Shown here: in pieces, positions 25,260 to 37,928 of the stretch | How positions within the stretch are numbered: position 1 is the stretch's first letter | Layout: each line of letters opens with the position of its first letter | Assembly (NCBI GenBank): GCA_036583965.1 | Contig: JAZBQD010000026.1 | Span: 3,655,400-3,719,399, forward strand | Source: Prunella strophiata | Lineage: Eukaryota > Chordata > Aves > Passeriformes > Prunellidae | Length of the DNA: 64,000 nt | Direction: 5' to 3' | Program-made: the position numbers and the translations under genes | Notes under the pieces: generated by a model | The model's database searches: none | Told to the model about the DNA's origin: nothing | Seen by the model: the letters and a program-made list of their open reading frames with translations, nothing else

Positions 25260-25570
25260 CTTAGAAATGCCATGGAATAGGACAGACATTTTTGAGAGAA
25301 AAATGGAAATAGAAATGAGTTTCAAAGGATGGCCTTACAAAAAAGACTGGATACTTTGGAGAAATACAACTATGGAGGATGTATTGTAGTAGGACCCACA
25401 AGGAGTAATTTTAGATGATTGGCTTTAAGGTGTTTGTAGTATGGTGTGGCAAAAAGCTGATAGGCCAAGAAACACTTATAGTGCATTGTAATTAGGAAAT
25501 AGTTGGCTTCTGATTGTGAGGGCTATGAATTACAACATCTGTATTGTCTCACCCTTCTCAGGAGACTGAA
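25260..25570 (+). mobile_element. Possible further ERV LTR fragment
   Basis: Low-GC stretch with GGATGGCCTTACAAAAAAGA, ATTGGCTTTAAGGTGTTTGT and GAAACACTTATAGTGCATTG, similar in texture to songbird LTR U3 regions. There is no poly(A) signal and the ends are undefined, so the call is tentative. Confidence 0.35.
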
Positions 25571-26587
25571 AATAGAAGAAAAGTGTTTAAAGCACCTCTC
25601 AGTTGCCCCATCTCTGGGTCAGGAAAGGGTTTAATCCAACAGCTCCCTCCGTGGAGCCTCTGTGTCCTTCACAGGCAGGGAGATGTCCCCTTGTCCCCCC
25701 CAGGGCCACAGCAGGGTGTGCAGGGCACCTGATGAGCCTGCAGTGGTGGGGGTGGTGTCAGCCATGGCAGAAGCCTTCACCCCACAGCCACAGGGAGTGC
25801 CCCCCTGGGCAGGGCTTCAGGGGAAGCAGGAGCTGCTCCAGCCCTGCTCTGACCCCAGGGCAAAGGAGTGGCAAGTTCCTCGGGTCTCCTCCTTGGACAG
25901 CTCTGCAGCATCTCCAGCAAAGCTGGTGTTTACCCCTGTGCTGCTGCACGGGGGAGAGTCCAGGTGGGGTTCAGGCCTCCCCTACCCCTCACCCTGGGGC
26001 TGCAGTGGGGATTTGGCTGGCACAGCCACAGGACACTCAGGTGGGACTGGGGACTCAGCCAGCCTGGGAACAGCAGGGACCCTGGGCCAACAGGGCTCTG
26101 CCACCCCCATCACCACCACAGCTGGCAGGCAGAGAGAAAATCTCTCTGAAAAAACAGCCCCAGGGGGATTTTCTTCTGAAGGGGAGAGGTGCAGGAGCTG
26201 GCTGAGCATTAGGTGCTTTATCAAAGTGCTTTGGGATGCCCCATAAATAGCAGTGGAGGCAGTGGTTTGAGAGAAGCAGGACTGCAGCAGGGATAGTCCA
26301 AGGACATCAGGGAGGACAAGCTGGTAGGAAAAAGCAGTATTTTGTTTATTACACAGATAGAACAGCTGGGGAAAAGAAGCCAGGCTTTCCAGTCTATAAA
26401 CTCTCCTTGGGATGTGCTGCTGTAAACTCCAGGCTTAGAGCTGAGAACTGGTCTAGGGGAAGTCCATGAGGCAATCAGGAGGCAAAGGCTCCCAGCTCCC
26501 AGCAGAGTGGCAGCTTGCTTGAAAAGAGAAAGCTGCTTCTTGGGATTTTGTGAAGAATGGGAGACAAAATAGTATTGCCGAGCTTAT

Positions 26588-26592
26588 CCAGA

Positions 26593-26624
<32 letters not shown>

Positions 26625-26652
26625 ACAAACAAACAAACAAAAAAAAAAACAG
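26588..26652 (+). repeat. (AAAAC)n/(AAAC)n microsatellite
   Basis: AAAACAAAACAAAAC changing to AAACAAACAAAC and then A11. Confidence 0.95.
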
Positions 26653-27227
26653 GCAGTGATCTGGATTGAAAAAAAAAGATACAGAAATTATGAGTATAAT
26701 ACAGAAAACTCCTCTGAAGTCAACACACAATTTTCTCAGCATATGCAGGCTGTACACTTGCCCAAGAAGCCTGGGAGCTGTCAGTCCCTGGTCTGACCCC
26801 AGCCCAGCCAGACATCAGCCCAGACCTGGGCTGGAAATGACCATAACTCACCAGCCCCTCTCCCAGCATCCAAAGGAAGCTGCTTAGGCTCCTCTCATGA
26901 TTTCTCTTTGCTACAGTGAATTTTTCAGTGTCTATGGCTGACTGTAATCCCCAGTTTGCCTGTACAACCAGCCTTTGATTCTTACTGCTTTATTACACCC
27001 AGCATAAATCAGGAGGGGTGGTGAGACAGGACTGATAAGGAGGATTTATTATGCTTGAATAACCATCTATAACCACTCATTGCTGAGGGACTCCCCCTCC
27101 CTCTGGAGAGCAGCTGCTGGCAGAGTTCAGTCCTTGTCAAGTGTGAACACTCAGTCAGCTGGGACTGGGGAGCCTCACTCAATCCCCACCGTGGGGAGAG
27201 GGCTGGGTTCACCTCACTGTGCTTCTC

Positions 27228-27417
27228 ACAGAATCCCTGAGTGCTCTGGGTTGGAAGGCACCTTAAGGATCATCTCATTCCAGCCCCCCACCACGGGCAG
27301 GAACACCTTCCACTGGAGCAGGGTGCTCAGAGCTCCATCCAGCCTGGCCTTGGACACTTCCAGGGATGGCAGGGATCCAAAGGGAAGCATCTCTAGGCAG
27401 CTTTCCCTGTCCCAGAG
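27228..27417 (-). mobile_element. CR1 LINE 3' fragment (antisense)
   Basis: CACAGAATCCCTGAGTGCTC, GGGTTGGAAGGCACCTTAAG, CATCTCATTCCAGCCCCCCA and TCCATCCAGCCTGGCCTTGG are the reverse complement of the CR1 3' end. It directly abuts the LTR at 27418. Confidence 0.93.
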
Positions 27418-28335
27418 TGTGAGATTCACATTTTCTGAATTTGAGAGAAGCAAAAAAAAAAGAAACAGAAAAAAGAATAATCAAAACAATTCTTATCTCA
27501 TTTACTACTCCTGTGTTACACCAAAGTAGAATACAATATAGAGATTATTTACCCAAATATGACATAACATAACATAACATAACATAACATAACATAACAT
27601 AACATAAAACATAACATAACATAACATAACATAACATAACATAACATAACATAACATAACATAACATAACATAAAACATAACATAACATAACATAACATA
27701 ACATAACATAACATAACATAACATAACATAACATAACATAACATAACATAAAACATAACATAACATAACATAACATAACATAACATAACATAACATAACA
27801 TAACATAAAACATAACATAACATAACATAAAACATAACATAACATAACATAACATAACATAACATAACATAACATAACATAAAACATAACATAACATAAC
27901 ATAAAACATAACATAACATAACATAACATAACATAACATAACATAACATAACATAACATAACATAACATAACATAACATAACATAACATAACATAACATA
28001 ACATAACATAACATAACATAACATAACATAACATAACATAACATAACATAACATAACATAAAAAAAAGAATAATCAAAACAATTCTTATCTCATTTACTA
28101 CTCCTGTGTTACACCAAAGTAGAATACAATATAGAGATTATTTACCCAAAATGATGGTGTTTTATTTCCTTAGCCTATCAGGGCCAGATACGTATCCAAA
28201 CTGTCAGTCAACAGACAGTCATGAGTTTTTTCTTTAGCTACATAACATAACATAATAATATATTAAGCTTCTAATATAGAATCAAATACATAATTCTTCC
28301 CAGAAGTCAGGGATCACTGTTTGCTAATACCAGAG
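27418..28335 (+). mobile_element. ERV solo LTR expanded by (CATAA)n (family A, copy 3)
   Basis: Starts TGTGAGATTCACATTTTCTG and ends near GGGATCACTGTTTGCTAATA. Between them it has the family blocks (AAAACAATTCTTATCTCATT, TGTCAGTCAACAGACAGTCA, TGAGTTTTTTCTTTAGC). It is about 560 bp longer than copy 2 because a 499-bp (CATAA)n array and a second, identical 83-bp LTR segment have been inserted. A short CATAACATAACATAATAATA remains at about 28242, where the other copies have their AT-rich stretch. Confidence 0.88.
27562..28060 (+). repeat. (CATAA)n array, about 99 units
   Basis: Almost pure pentanucleotide array of about 499 bp with at least seven CATAAAA interruptions. On the minus strand TTATG repeats stay open in all three frames, giving artificial 166-190 residue ORFs rich in MLCYV; these are not genes. 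Confidence 0.99.
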
Positions 28336-28839
28336 ATGTAGAGGTTGATTTATAGGGGAAAAATACCTGAGGTGGGGATCTGTCACCACAGAGGTCCCAG
28401 GTAAGAAGCAGAGATGTGCAGAATTCCCTGTTTTGGTAAGGATGCTCCAGGGCACTTTGTGCTGGCCATGAGGAGCTCAGGGTGGCCAGAAGTTGCATTT
28501 CACCCACTCCTCTCCCTTCTGGGGTGCCATGCAGGCAGTGCAGTGCAAACCAACTCCCTGGGGGTCAGCATCCCACTGGGAACTCTGGGCTGAGCAGGCA
28601 AGCTGGGTGGAAAATTCAGGGTGGGAATCAAGTCCTTGTCACAGGGCAGCTCTCCTTCGAGGGACACAGAGAGGAGGTCAGTGTCTGGTGGCTTTTACAG
28701 AATTATTGCTGGGGAGTTGGGTGACATTTCCCTTCCCTTGCTAAGTTTAGACAGTAATTGTTGTGCTGCTTGTTTGGGCTTTTCACAGCCCTGCTGTCTG
28801 GGGACCTCATTTGTGTAATTTTTTCGGGTCCTGGCTAAT

Positions 28840-28935
28840 AATGACGTCATGTCAAACCATTCTGCTGGGCTGAGAGTGGGCTTGGTCGTCATGGTAACTT
28901 TTGATTTGGAGGCTTGCAGGAAGGAGACAGGTAAG
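28840..28935 (+). promoter_or_regulatory. Candidate enhancer or promoter element: CRE plus X-box
   Basis: Perfect CRE palindrome TGACGTCA at 28842-28849. GTCGTCATGGTAAC at 28885-28898 is two mismatches from the RFX X-box GTTGCCATGGTAAC. 43 bp separate the sites' starts. AGACAG|GTAAGT at about 28925-28936 is a good splice donor. The surrounding 150 bp lack repeats. Function is inferred from motifs only. Confidence 0.4.
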
Positions 28936-29689
28936 TGCTTGAAATTGCCATATTTCAGCATGGTTTCAAATGCCTTGGACGTCTGAGGCCCATTTTCCAT
29001 AAATAAAATTTCAAGCCTTGTTGAAGTACTTTGTAAACAAAATTCATTTATTGCCTGAAGAAAATGGAGGGGAATTTAGTTGCAGAAAATACTTTTAGGA
29101 AAAAAAAACCCTAAGGTTTCATGAAGCACTCTACAAAATAATGGAAGTTAAACACAAGCAGAATGTGTTAATGCTGCTTTGTTCCCCAACCCAGCCCTGG
29201 AGAGAAGTGATCCTTTGCCTGTGAGGAGACAAAGTCCAGTGGCTCTCAGGGCTGGTCCAGCAAGGCAACTTTAGTGCTGGGGGAGGTAATGAAGAGGGAC
29301 AGAAGCAGCTCTGATGGGAGCAATTTCTAATTAGTTTCAAATGCATCCCCTACAAGTGTGCTCTGTTCTACCTAGTCTGAATCAATGAGCTTCTCTGCTC
29401 CCAAAATTTGGGTCAATGTGTACTATATTAGTCAAAATACTCTGGAAGCTGAGATATTCATTCAGAGCTGGATATCAACATGCCTGTTTGGAGCTGTGAT
29501 TATGAGTGCTTGTGGCTTCTCTGGAAATCAAACAGGAATGATGATCCCCTCTGGATACAAGTTAGTCTGAGCTGGGCTTGTAGGGGGATATTTCCAGCTA
29601 GGAAGCCCTGGGCTTCTGAAGAAAGGTTCCCAGTTTGGAGAGGCTGTGTAAAATCAGCCAAAGCTGTACAGAGCTGATTTCCTCTCAGT

Positions 29690-30310
29690 AAGAGCCTGAA
29701 TGAGAGATGCAGGACTCCAGGCAGCTCTTCAAAATGCAGTTTATGGTACCCAAGATGTTACAGCAGTCCAGGGCTGTGGGTGACAGAGCCACAGCTACAG
29801 CTGTCAGCTCCAGCTGTAGGCAAGCCTGAAGACCCTTTAATTTTGGTTACAATGCATTATATACTTTTTTTTTTCCTTTTCTGAGCATCTTAATATATAA
29901 CAATCAATCAATAGCTTTCTATTACCTACAGCCTATCATAACTACTCTCATTACCATATTATGGTCATTACTATCTAACCATATTAGTTAGTGTGTTACA
30001 GTTTAAACTTAAAGTTGTTTTTTCAGTTTTCTTGCAGAGGAAAATTCTTAGACCTTTTTTCTACTTGCCACATCAACATGTCTTGTTTGTCTGTGGTATC
30101 TTTCTGCTTGGTAAAAACATCTTTTTGTTTGTGGTCAGCTTATCCTTTGCTCTAAGTCACAAAATCTCTTTCCAACTTGACTTAACCTTTGCTTTCTTAG
30201 TTGTCCAGTAAGACTGGCTGAGCAATCCTCAATTCACACATCTATTATTCTTCTATATCAAAACCTGCTTCCATCTCTATTCTGCTCTCAGGTTCTACAT
30301 TCAGAGATCT
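29690..30310 (-). mobile_element. ERV LTR, antisense (family D)
   Basis: On the minus strand: TTGATTGATTGTTATATATT, TATATAATGCATTGTAACCA (TATA-like), TTAAAGGGTCTTCAGGCTTG, TGACAGCTGTAGCTGTGGCT, TGTAACATCTTGGGTACCAT, TAAACTGCATTTTGAAGAGC and GAGTCCTGCATCTCTCATTC in order. This resembles a songbird ERV LTR with U3 to the right and U5 to the left. No viral ORF is attached; the right boundary is uncertain. Confidence 0.6.
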
Positions 30311-30904
30311 TTCTGCCAAGCACACAGAGCTGTGAGACTTTCCTGTGCAACTTTCATCCTTCCCAGCACCTCTCCAAGTGAAAGCCAGCCATGGAAGGCA
30401 ACACTCAGCATTTGGCATCAGGATCTACCAGTGCTCTGGTGTTGGAGCCTTTGGTTCTGCAGCCCCCAAAATGTTCTCCAAGGGGACACCCAAGGTCTGG
30501 GAGTGCAGCTGTTTGGCCAACCACGATGTGAAAAGAGAACCTGGTGCAGTGTTGTTACCAGGATCTGGGTTGCAGCCTTTATCCAAACCCTCTTCAGCAC
30601 TAATTCATATATTCCCCTGAAGTGTCTCTTCCTCTTCCTTCCCCTTTCAGTGTCTCCCCTGAAGTGTCCTTCCATAATTTATATATTCCCCTGAAGTGTC
30701 TGTCTATTCCTTTGCTTGGAACAAGGTGGCCACCTGGGGGAACTTCCCTCCAAAGCTCAAACAATCCCCTGGCACTTAAACCACTGCATAGAAAATGTCA
30801 TTTTCTTCAAGGCAGGTGGCAAAAGAAACTGTTTAAGCTCAGCTACAACTGGTGTTTGAAGAGGGAGGGAAGGGAGGGGATGATGAAAGGAAATTAAGTG
30901 TTCA

Positions 30905-31022
30905 AAGTCAGTTTGGACAGGGCTTGGAGCAACCTGGTGTGGTGGAAGGTGGTGCTGATGGAACTAGGTGGTCTCTAAGGTCCCCTCCAGCCCAGCCCAT
31001 CCTGTGATTCTGTGACTTTATG
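30905..31022 (+). mobile_element. CR1 LINE 3' end (sense)
   Basis: GACAGGGCTTGGAGCAACCT, TAAGGTCCCCTCCAGCCCAG, CCATCCTGTGATTCTGTGAC: a short CR1 terminal fragment. Confidence 0.9.
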
Positions 31023-31999
31023 GAACCCAGGTGGCTCTGCAGAAATCCCCAGCCAGGCTCAGCTTGTTGAGCCCCACAGCTGCTGTGGGAAGCAGAGGCT
31101 CCAGGAGGGGAATATTTGGGCCGTGGCTCAAGCACAGGGGTGTCTGGGAGGGGTGCAGGGCTGGGCAGGGCTGGAACTGCTCTGGGCTGCTCCAGGACCC
31201 TGCTCCAGCCCCAGGGATGTTCAAAGCCCTTCCTGGGACTTGCAGCAGCCCTGGTGAAGGAGAGAGATTCCCCCAGCAGGATGGAGTGTGGTGTGAGGAG
31301 GGAGCTCTGGGGGGCTCTAACCAGAGCTGGGCTTCTTGGGCTCACAAGGAGTCTGTTCCTGGTGTGCAGAGGAAGGGCCTGAAATAGAAACATTTTGGAG
31401 AAAGCAGGAAAGAAGGGGCTTTGAATGGCTCCAACCCTTCTCCATGTGATTTTTCTCAAACCTTCAGAGCAAGTTGTTGCTTCTTTTGGTGGCAGGAGCT
31501 ATTCAGGGAACTTGAACTGAATTTTTGCACCACTTTAGGTGCCTAGAAATTGCATTTATTTAAAGGAAATAAGTTATTTGCTGAAAACACACTGTCCTGC
31601 TATGCAAAGGAGAAAGGGCAGGTATTCCTAAAATTAACCCAATGCCAGTGCAAGTGTTTGCTGGGCTCTCAGTGTGCAGGCTCTAAACTGGGAGAGCCCA
31701 AAGCCTTGTCTAAAGAGTGTCTGATTTCTGACAGCACTCAAACAGCAGATGCTTCCTGTGATCCTGGGCTCTGTGTCACTCTCCTGCATCTCACAGATCC
31801 TCAGCAGAGCTCTCTCCCAGCCCCCAGTGATCTGTGGTGCAGGGACCTGCCTGCAGGAGCCACATCCTGCTGTTTAATTTTGTTCCCCTTCTGCTGGGGA
31901 GGCTGGGGGGCCCTCACTGCTCTCTGCAGCTTCCTGAGGAGGGGAAGGAGGAGCTGAGCTCTTCTCCCTGGTGCCCAGTGATGGGATGTGCTGGAGAGC

Positions 32000-32235
32000 T
32001 TCAGAGCTGTTCTAGGGGAGGTTCAGAGTGGATATTTCAGGGCATTTCTTTCCAGAGGGAGTGACCAAACACTGGACCAGCCTTCCTGGAGAGCTGCTGG
32101 ATGCCCCAAGCCTGTCAGTGTTTGGGAGCTGTTTGGATGATGCCCTTAATAATGGTTTTCACTTTTGGTCAGCCTTGAAGTGGTCATGGGGTTGGGCTGA
32201 AGGATCATTGTTGGTCTGGAAACCAATCTCTGATT
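32000..32235 (+). mobile_element. CR1 LINE fragment (sense)
   Basis: CTGGAGAGCTGCTGGATGCC, TTTGGGAGCTGTTTGGATGA and TTGGGCTGAAGGATCATTGT follow the CR1 3' region but are diverged; an older copy. Confidence 0.65.
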
Positions 32236-32477
32236 AAATTAACTCTTGGTGGGTTGTTCTATGATTTGGCCTTGAACTTATCTGTGACCACAGAAAGGAG
32301 TTTCTTGTTTTAATTGTGGTATAAACCCCCCACTTTATTTAGGTCTGGGGGCTCTGGTTTCCCCTTCCATGTGATGTCTCCTTGCATGCTTTCACTGGAA
32401 GAGAAGTTAACCCTTGGTCTGTGTCCATCCTGTGCCTGCCTCACACAACAACACACCTGGATTTTATGAACTATATT

Positions 32478-32600
32478 AAAGAATCACAGAATGATTTGGG
32501 TTGGAAGGGACCTGAAAGATCACCTAATTTCAATCCCTGTGGGCAGGGACACCTTCCACTAGGAGCAGGAGTTATCCCAACTGGAATATCTCAGTCATGG
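32478..32600 (-). mobile_element. CR1 LINE 3' end (antisense)
   Basis: AATCACAGAATGATTTGGGT, TGGAAGGGACCTGAAAGATC and GGCAGGGACACCTTCCACTA: reverse-complement CR1 terminal fragment. Confidence 0.93.
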
Positions 32601-35600
32601 GGGCTGAGGGAGCCAAGGGCTCTGCAGGGTGACATCCCAGCCAAAATCCCCATGGCAGGAGCTCTGGGGAGAGCTCACCCTCCCTGGCTCTGACAGGCTG
32701 CAGAGTCACAGCCTGATGCACTCCAGGGCTCCCTCACCTCCTGGAAAGAGCTACAGGAGATCAGAGCTGGGTTTGGGCAGATCTGGTTTGGTAGGAACCT
32801 GCTGGAAGGGAATTGCCAGAGGACAGAAGTGAGGTTTCTGTAACTGGGGACAGATGAGAGCTCCATGGGGCAGTGGCAGTGCCTGGAGGTGCTGTCCTCA
32901 TTCCTGACCCAGCTCCCCCAGCTCTGCTGCTGCTGCTGTCACAGTTCTGATGAGGTTTTCCCCCCTCTCTTTGCCCTTGCTCTGCTCAGCTGGGGCTCCC
33001 CAGGCTCAAGCTGAAGGACTTCCATTGTCCTGCTCCTGACTGCTGCCTGCCAGTCATGCCCAACTCCCGTGCAGGGGGTTCTGAAGATGTAGATAAACAT
33101 TTCTTGAGAGCAGAGTTCTCTTTATTAGTGATCAGCACAGATTTTCAGGGACAAAACATGGATTTAGAGCTTAATCCCTGGCTCCTGCTGTGTTGCAAGC
33201 TCTCTCTAAAACCTTTCTGGACACCGAGGCCATTTTGGAGTTTCAAAGTTAAACAATCCCTCTCTCCCCTGCATGTGAACACCAGGAGGATTAGAGAATC
33301 AAAGCCCCAGTTGTGAATATATTCTGGTTCTCAGGTGTCTCCCTGCCTTGAACCTGCTCGTGTGGCACGACTCCAAATCTTCCTAGTTTATTTCCTGTGC
33401 TCAAAGCTAGAGCTGGTCAGGGAAAATCAAAACAATCACAACCCTCCTGATGCATGAGTATGCTGCAAACAAAAGGGACAGTGAATTTTAGCATAAATAA
33501 ATATTAATTTGGGGTGGTGGTTTTTTTTTTTTTTTGGAAGCTTTTCATTTATTTGCCATCTGCGATTCTGCTGATTAAAAAATCATCCCATCATCACATC
33601 CAAGACAGCAAAGGTCTGTCTGGGGCTTGGCTGGCTCACTCAGTGGCACAGAGATCACTCTGGAGGCAGATGAACCCTATGGTTAATTTGTGCCTGACAC
33701 GCTGAAAATGGCTCATCAAAAGTATCAGGCAAGGAGCTAAAAATTTGCCAGGGAGAATTCAACCAACACAGTCAGACCCCAGTGCAGGGTTCATGTCCCC
33801 TTTAGTAGTGGGGGTTCAGACCAGCAAAGCCCTTGCTTGGAATTGCACTTTCCTGAAGTTCTGGAAATATCCTCCAAACGCAGTAATTTGATGTTGGAGA
33901 GAGGAGAGAGAGAGTGGGGAAAAACACAAAAGATGACCAATAAAGTAAATGTGCAAGGAAAGAAAAATCAGTGGACAAAAGGCTCTGCTCTGCCAGCAGT
34001 CAGACCATTCAGGCAGCCACAATAGCTGCTCCCTCCTCATCCTGAGCACCCCAGCCCTGTGCATTTGTGGTTATTATCTCGCCTGGACCAGCCTGGTGTT
34101 GACAAACAAAAGCCCCACTTTGATTTGATTTTCCACGTGTGCACGGGCAGGGGGAGCTGTCACCTGCCCCCCGTGCCTGCTCCTCTCACTGCTGTCCTTG
34201 CCCTGCTTCATTCCCCTGGAACAAAGAGCTGAATGCTGCCAGAAGATAAATTAAGGGCTTGAAAAGCTACCAGGACAATTAGGCACCGTGCAGGGGAGAG
34301 CTGAGGGGTCACAAGGGCTCTGGGTTTTGGGGAGCTTTGGCTGGTGAGGCAGCAGGTCCTCAGCAGAGGAAGGAGAGAGCTGCAGAAGGCCAGCAGTGGT
34401 GGTGGCTGCTGCCATCAGCTGTCCTGTCACTGCTGCCCAGATAAGGGAACCTGACAGCAAAGGCTTTTTTGGCTCCACTTCTCCATCCTGAGCTGCCGTG
34501 GGAAGCAAATCCCAGCCCTGCCAAGGGAGGGGGGGAGTGAGAGCCTGGAAAGCAAACAGAGAACCAGGGTAAATGGGGAGAGCTGACTGAAACAGGGAGG
34601 GGTCTGGAAAGGGAGGAAGTGTCCAGGCACCTGCCCCTTTCCTTAGGGAAGATGGGAAAAGAGGCACAGCAAGAACCTGGCTTCACTAGCCTTGGCCTCT
34701 TGTGAAATGGGCTGTTACTGTGCAGAACTCCTGCCTTATTTTCTTGGGAAGGAAATTTCTGAGGAGGACAATGGTTGATGAGAGCAGTGCAGAGTTCCTT
34801 GGTGCTAAGGGCACATGCTGGAGATAAGGATTATTCCTTCCATTACACGGCTGGGGAGCTGAGCACTGAGAAATCCCCTGCAGGCTCCAATCAAGACAGT
34901 TCAGAGCTGCAAACAGCCCCAGAACCACGACATTTCTCAATGGAAAATGCTGCTGCTCATGATGGGATGAGAGGCTGAAAATCTCTAGGGCACCTGGATG
35001 GCAAGAAATAGCAGTGTGGAGGGGGAGAACAGAAAAACCCACAGAGTCAAGTCACTGTCATTAATTCAATGTTTATTAGATGTGCTGGGAGGCTGAGTGG
35101 TCCATAGGTTTCCCTTCTGTGCTACTGTTCCCAGAGCACTCTCTTTATTCTTTAGGCCAGGTTTGGAGAAAAGCTTTTACCTCCCCAAAATCAGACTTGG
35201 TGTCAATGTAAAATGAGATCATTACTTTCTTGCTGGCAGAGTGGTGTGAAACAATGGTGACTCAAAAAATAGTAATCTCTATAAAACCAAGGCCTGGTCT
35301 CGCTTGGCAGGTGTTATTTATTTTTCCTAGCAGAGGGAACAAGAAATTGTAGCTGGAATCTCCAGTTGGCTTCCCAAGATACTACTGTGACATTTTAATG
35401 ATCTGGTTCCCCTCAAAGGTGGCATTTTCACTTGTTCCCCTGACCTATCACTGTACATTTGTTGGGAAACAAACTGTCTGCTATCAGCCCTGACATCTCA
35501 GGCTCAGAGGAAAATAAAATAACTCTCTGAGAGTCCAGTGCAGTGAATGGACTCTCCCCCCTGCAGATCCTCATGAGGCCACGGGCTCTTTGGGACCCTG

Positions 35601-37550
35601 TCAGTGCCACTCATCTTGGCAGAGGCTGTGACTCAGGGTGGATCCCACTCACCTGTGGGATGCTCCTGGCCCATTAACACTCTGTTCCACTTGTTAACAC
35701 GTGGCTGAAGTTCTTGTTCATGCTGTGAGACCCTTTTCTCCTCTCTCTGCCTTCTTTGGAGGAGTCACAGCGGGCAGAGATGCTGTTTGTGACAGGCATG
35801 GCTTGGATGAGGTGACCTGCAGAGGATGTGACTTCCAGGGTGCCCTGCCCCACAGCCAGGCTCTCCTTTCCACTCTCTGGAGAAAAACTGGTTCATGCTG
35901 GTGTAAAAATGTGTGCAATGAATAACACAAGTACAGCAAAATAGTTTATGTAAAGCACTGATGTGGGAGAAGTTTCATAAGAGGTTTCATACCTCAAAAA
36001 GGCCTTTTGTCAAAAATAGAAGCATTTTCTGTAAGGGAAAAAAAAAATCAAGTTTCTTGCACATTCTTCCTGTCTTGCTAGCTGCCATGGAGACCTCCTT
36101 TTCTCCCAGAGTGCAAGATGCTGCTCCAGCCCTTTTGTGAGCAGGACAGAGAGCAGAGGCAGCCCTGTGGGGAGTGACTTGCCTGGGGACACCAGCTGCC
36201 ACCCACTGGGGGCTGAGCTCTTTGCCTGAGATGTGCCAAGGGGGCACGAGCAGGGGCTGCTGAGTGAGTCCTGTCTGGTGGGACACAGCCCAGGCATGGG
36301 TGAGCTGCCAGTGTCACCTGGGAGGGAGCAGGGAGGAGAAACTGGCTGGGAAATTGTGTGGGGAAACATCCACCTGTGCCAGGAGACTGGGACAGAGCAA
36401 AGCTCAGAGTGCTCCTGCTGCTGACCCTGCTGGCACCAGCACCAAGAGCAGGTTCCCTTCCTCTGGGGAGGAAACAGGGACACAGAAAACCCCAAAGAGG
36501 CAACAAAGCAGAGCTCCTGCTTCAGAGGGGCAGAGCAGCTCCAGGGACAGGAATCCAGGCAGGGAAACCAGGCCATGGAAGTCAATGCAAATGACTTTGA
36601 TCACAGAGTTCCAAGCCCATTTGCTCTGTAGGAAGCACGGCTGTCAGCAGGGGTAGGCAGTGAGAGGGGTGGGATCTCACAGCTTGCGAGATGAAATCAA
36701 GAATGTGGCAGATGCTTTTTTTTTCTCTCTCCCCTAGCTTCAGAGGGCCCTTAGCATCACTTTAGAGACCCAAAGGGGGCTGATTTCAAGCTCCATGCCC
36801 CTGCTTTTCTGTTGAGCTAAGTGGCAGCACTCTGGGTAGCGTTGGTATTGCTTCTGCAGGGCGATGTGATGGACTCCAGATGGGGATGGAGCACCTGGTT
36901 TTGGGCAGGCTTGGAGCACAGGAAACCCCAAGGATGCCCTCAGAGGTGCCTGGTGAAGCAGCAGAGCCCCTCCACGAGCCACAGGCAGCAGCATGGGCAG
37001 GGAGAGTGGCACCTGCACAGGGCTCTGTGCCCGCCCTGGGGAGCGCTCCAAAGAGGAAAAGCTCCAGTTATGTCACTCATCATTTCTAGGCATTTTAAAA
37101 AAGAAATCCCTCTGGGGCAGAGGCTCTGTTTTCATTCAGAGCTGCACATGATGGGATGTGTGCCTTTGCTCTAGTTTCTGAGTGCCACTGTTGTTGTAGG
37201 TTAATTATCATTAGTAATTAATCATCACCACTCACAGAAAGGATTTTCTCTGCTGGTCAGGAGTCACACAGAGCATTAACAGCTTCTTTTTTCCTCCTGC
37301 AAACACAGCTCCAGCTTGATTCAGGGATTCTTCTGCCCTTGACAGCTGCCTTGGATCCTCACAGCTCCTTGGAAGGTGGTGGAGAGGAGCCTGGGTTCTT
37401 GTCCTGCCTGGTAACTTTTTCTGTTTCAACACGAATTTAAATATGGGCAGCTAAATGCTCTCCATGAGAAGTGTCGCACAGGCTCTCCTAGACCAAGTCT
37501 TGTTGACTTTTTCCTTTTTTTTAATAAGTTTCTGATTCAGTGAAACAGCT
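32601..37550. other. Intergenic region, no gene seen
   Basis: About 5 kb with short poly(T) (33522-33535), poly(A) and otherwise unique-looking DNA. Short ORFs on both strands have no domain similarity that I recognise and no supporting splice structure. Confidence 0.75.
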
Positions 37551-37553
37551 GAG

Positions 37554-37578
37554 AAAAAAAAAAAAAAAAAAAAAAAAA
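37554..37578 (+). repeat. Poly(A) tract, 25 bp
   Basis: A25 following GCTGAG; no retroposed gene is recognisable upstream. Confidence 0.95.
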
Positions 37579-37928
37579 GCCCTGATGATGCATCCAGTGG
37601 CAACACATCAGTTTTCAAAGATGTAGCTGAAAAAAAACCAAGTAACTGTGGCTTCTGCTTTTGCTATAATTGAAAAGTAAAACCAAAATAAAACCAAGAG
37701 AAGGAAGGTGGCATCAGGATGTTTCTTCTAGGGAAGGAGAGACCCCAGGAGATCCAGTGCCCTTGTTGTCCACCCAGCCATGGGCACGGCCATGAGCTGG
37801 CTCCCCTGGCACAGGGATGTCAGCAGTGCTGCCTCTGCCACCATTGGCCTCTCCACAGCACTCTGGGCTTGATTTATTTTTTCCCTTGCAGATCCAGCCG
37901 CCAAGATCCTAAAACAGGTCAGGCATAT

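Noticed and set aside
27505..28077. Three overlapping minus-strand ORFs of 166-190 residues with MLCYV repeats
   Set aside because: They are the three readings of the same TTATG pentamer array. A 5-bp repeat without stops opens all frames; there is no gene.
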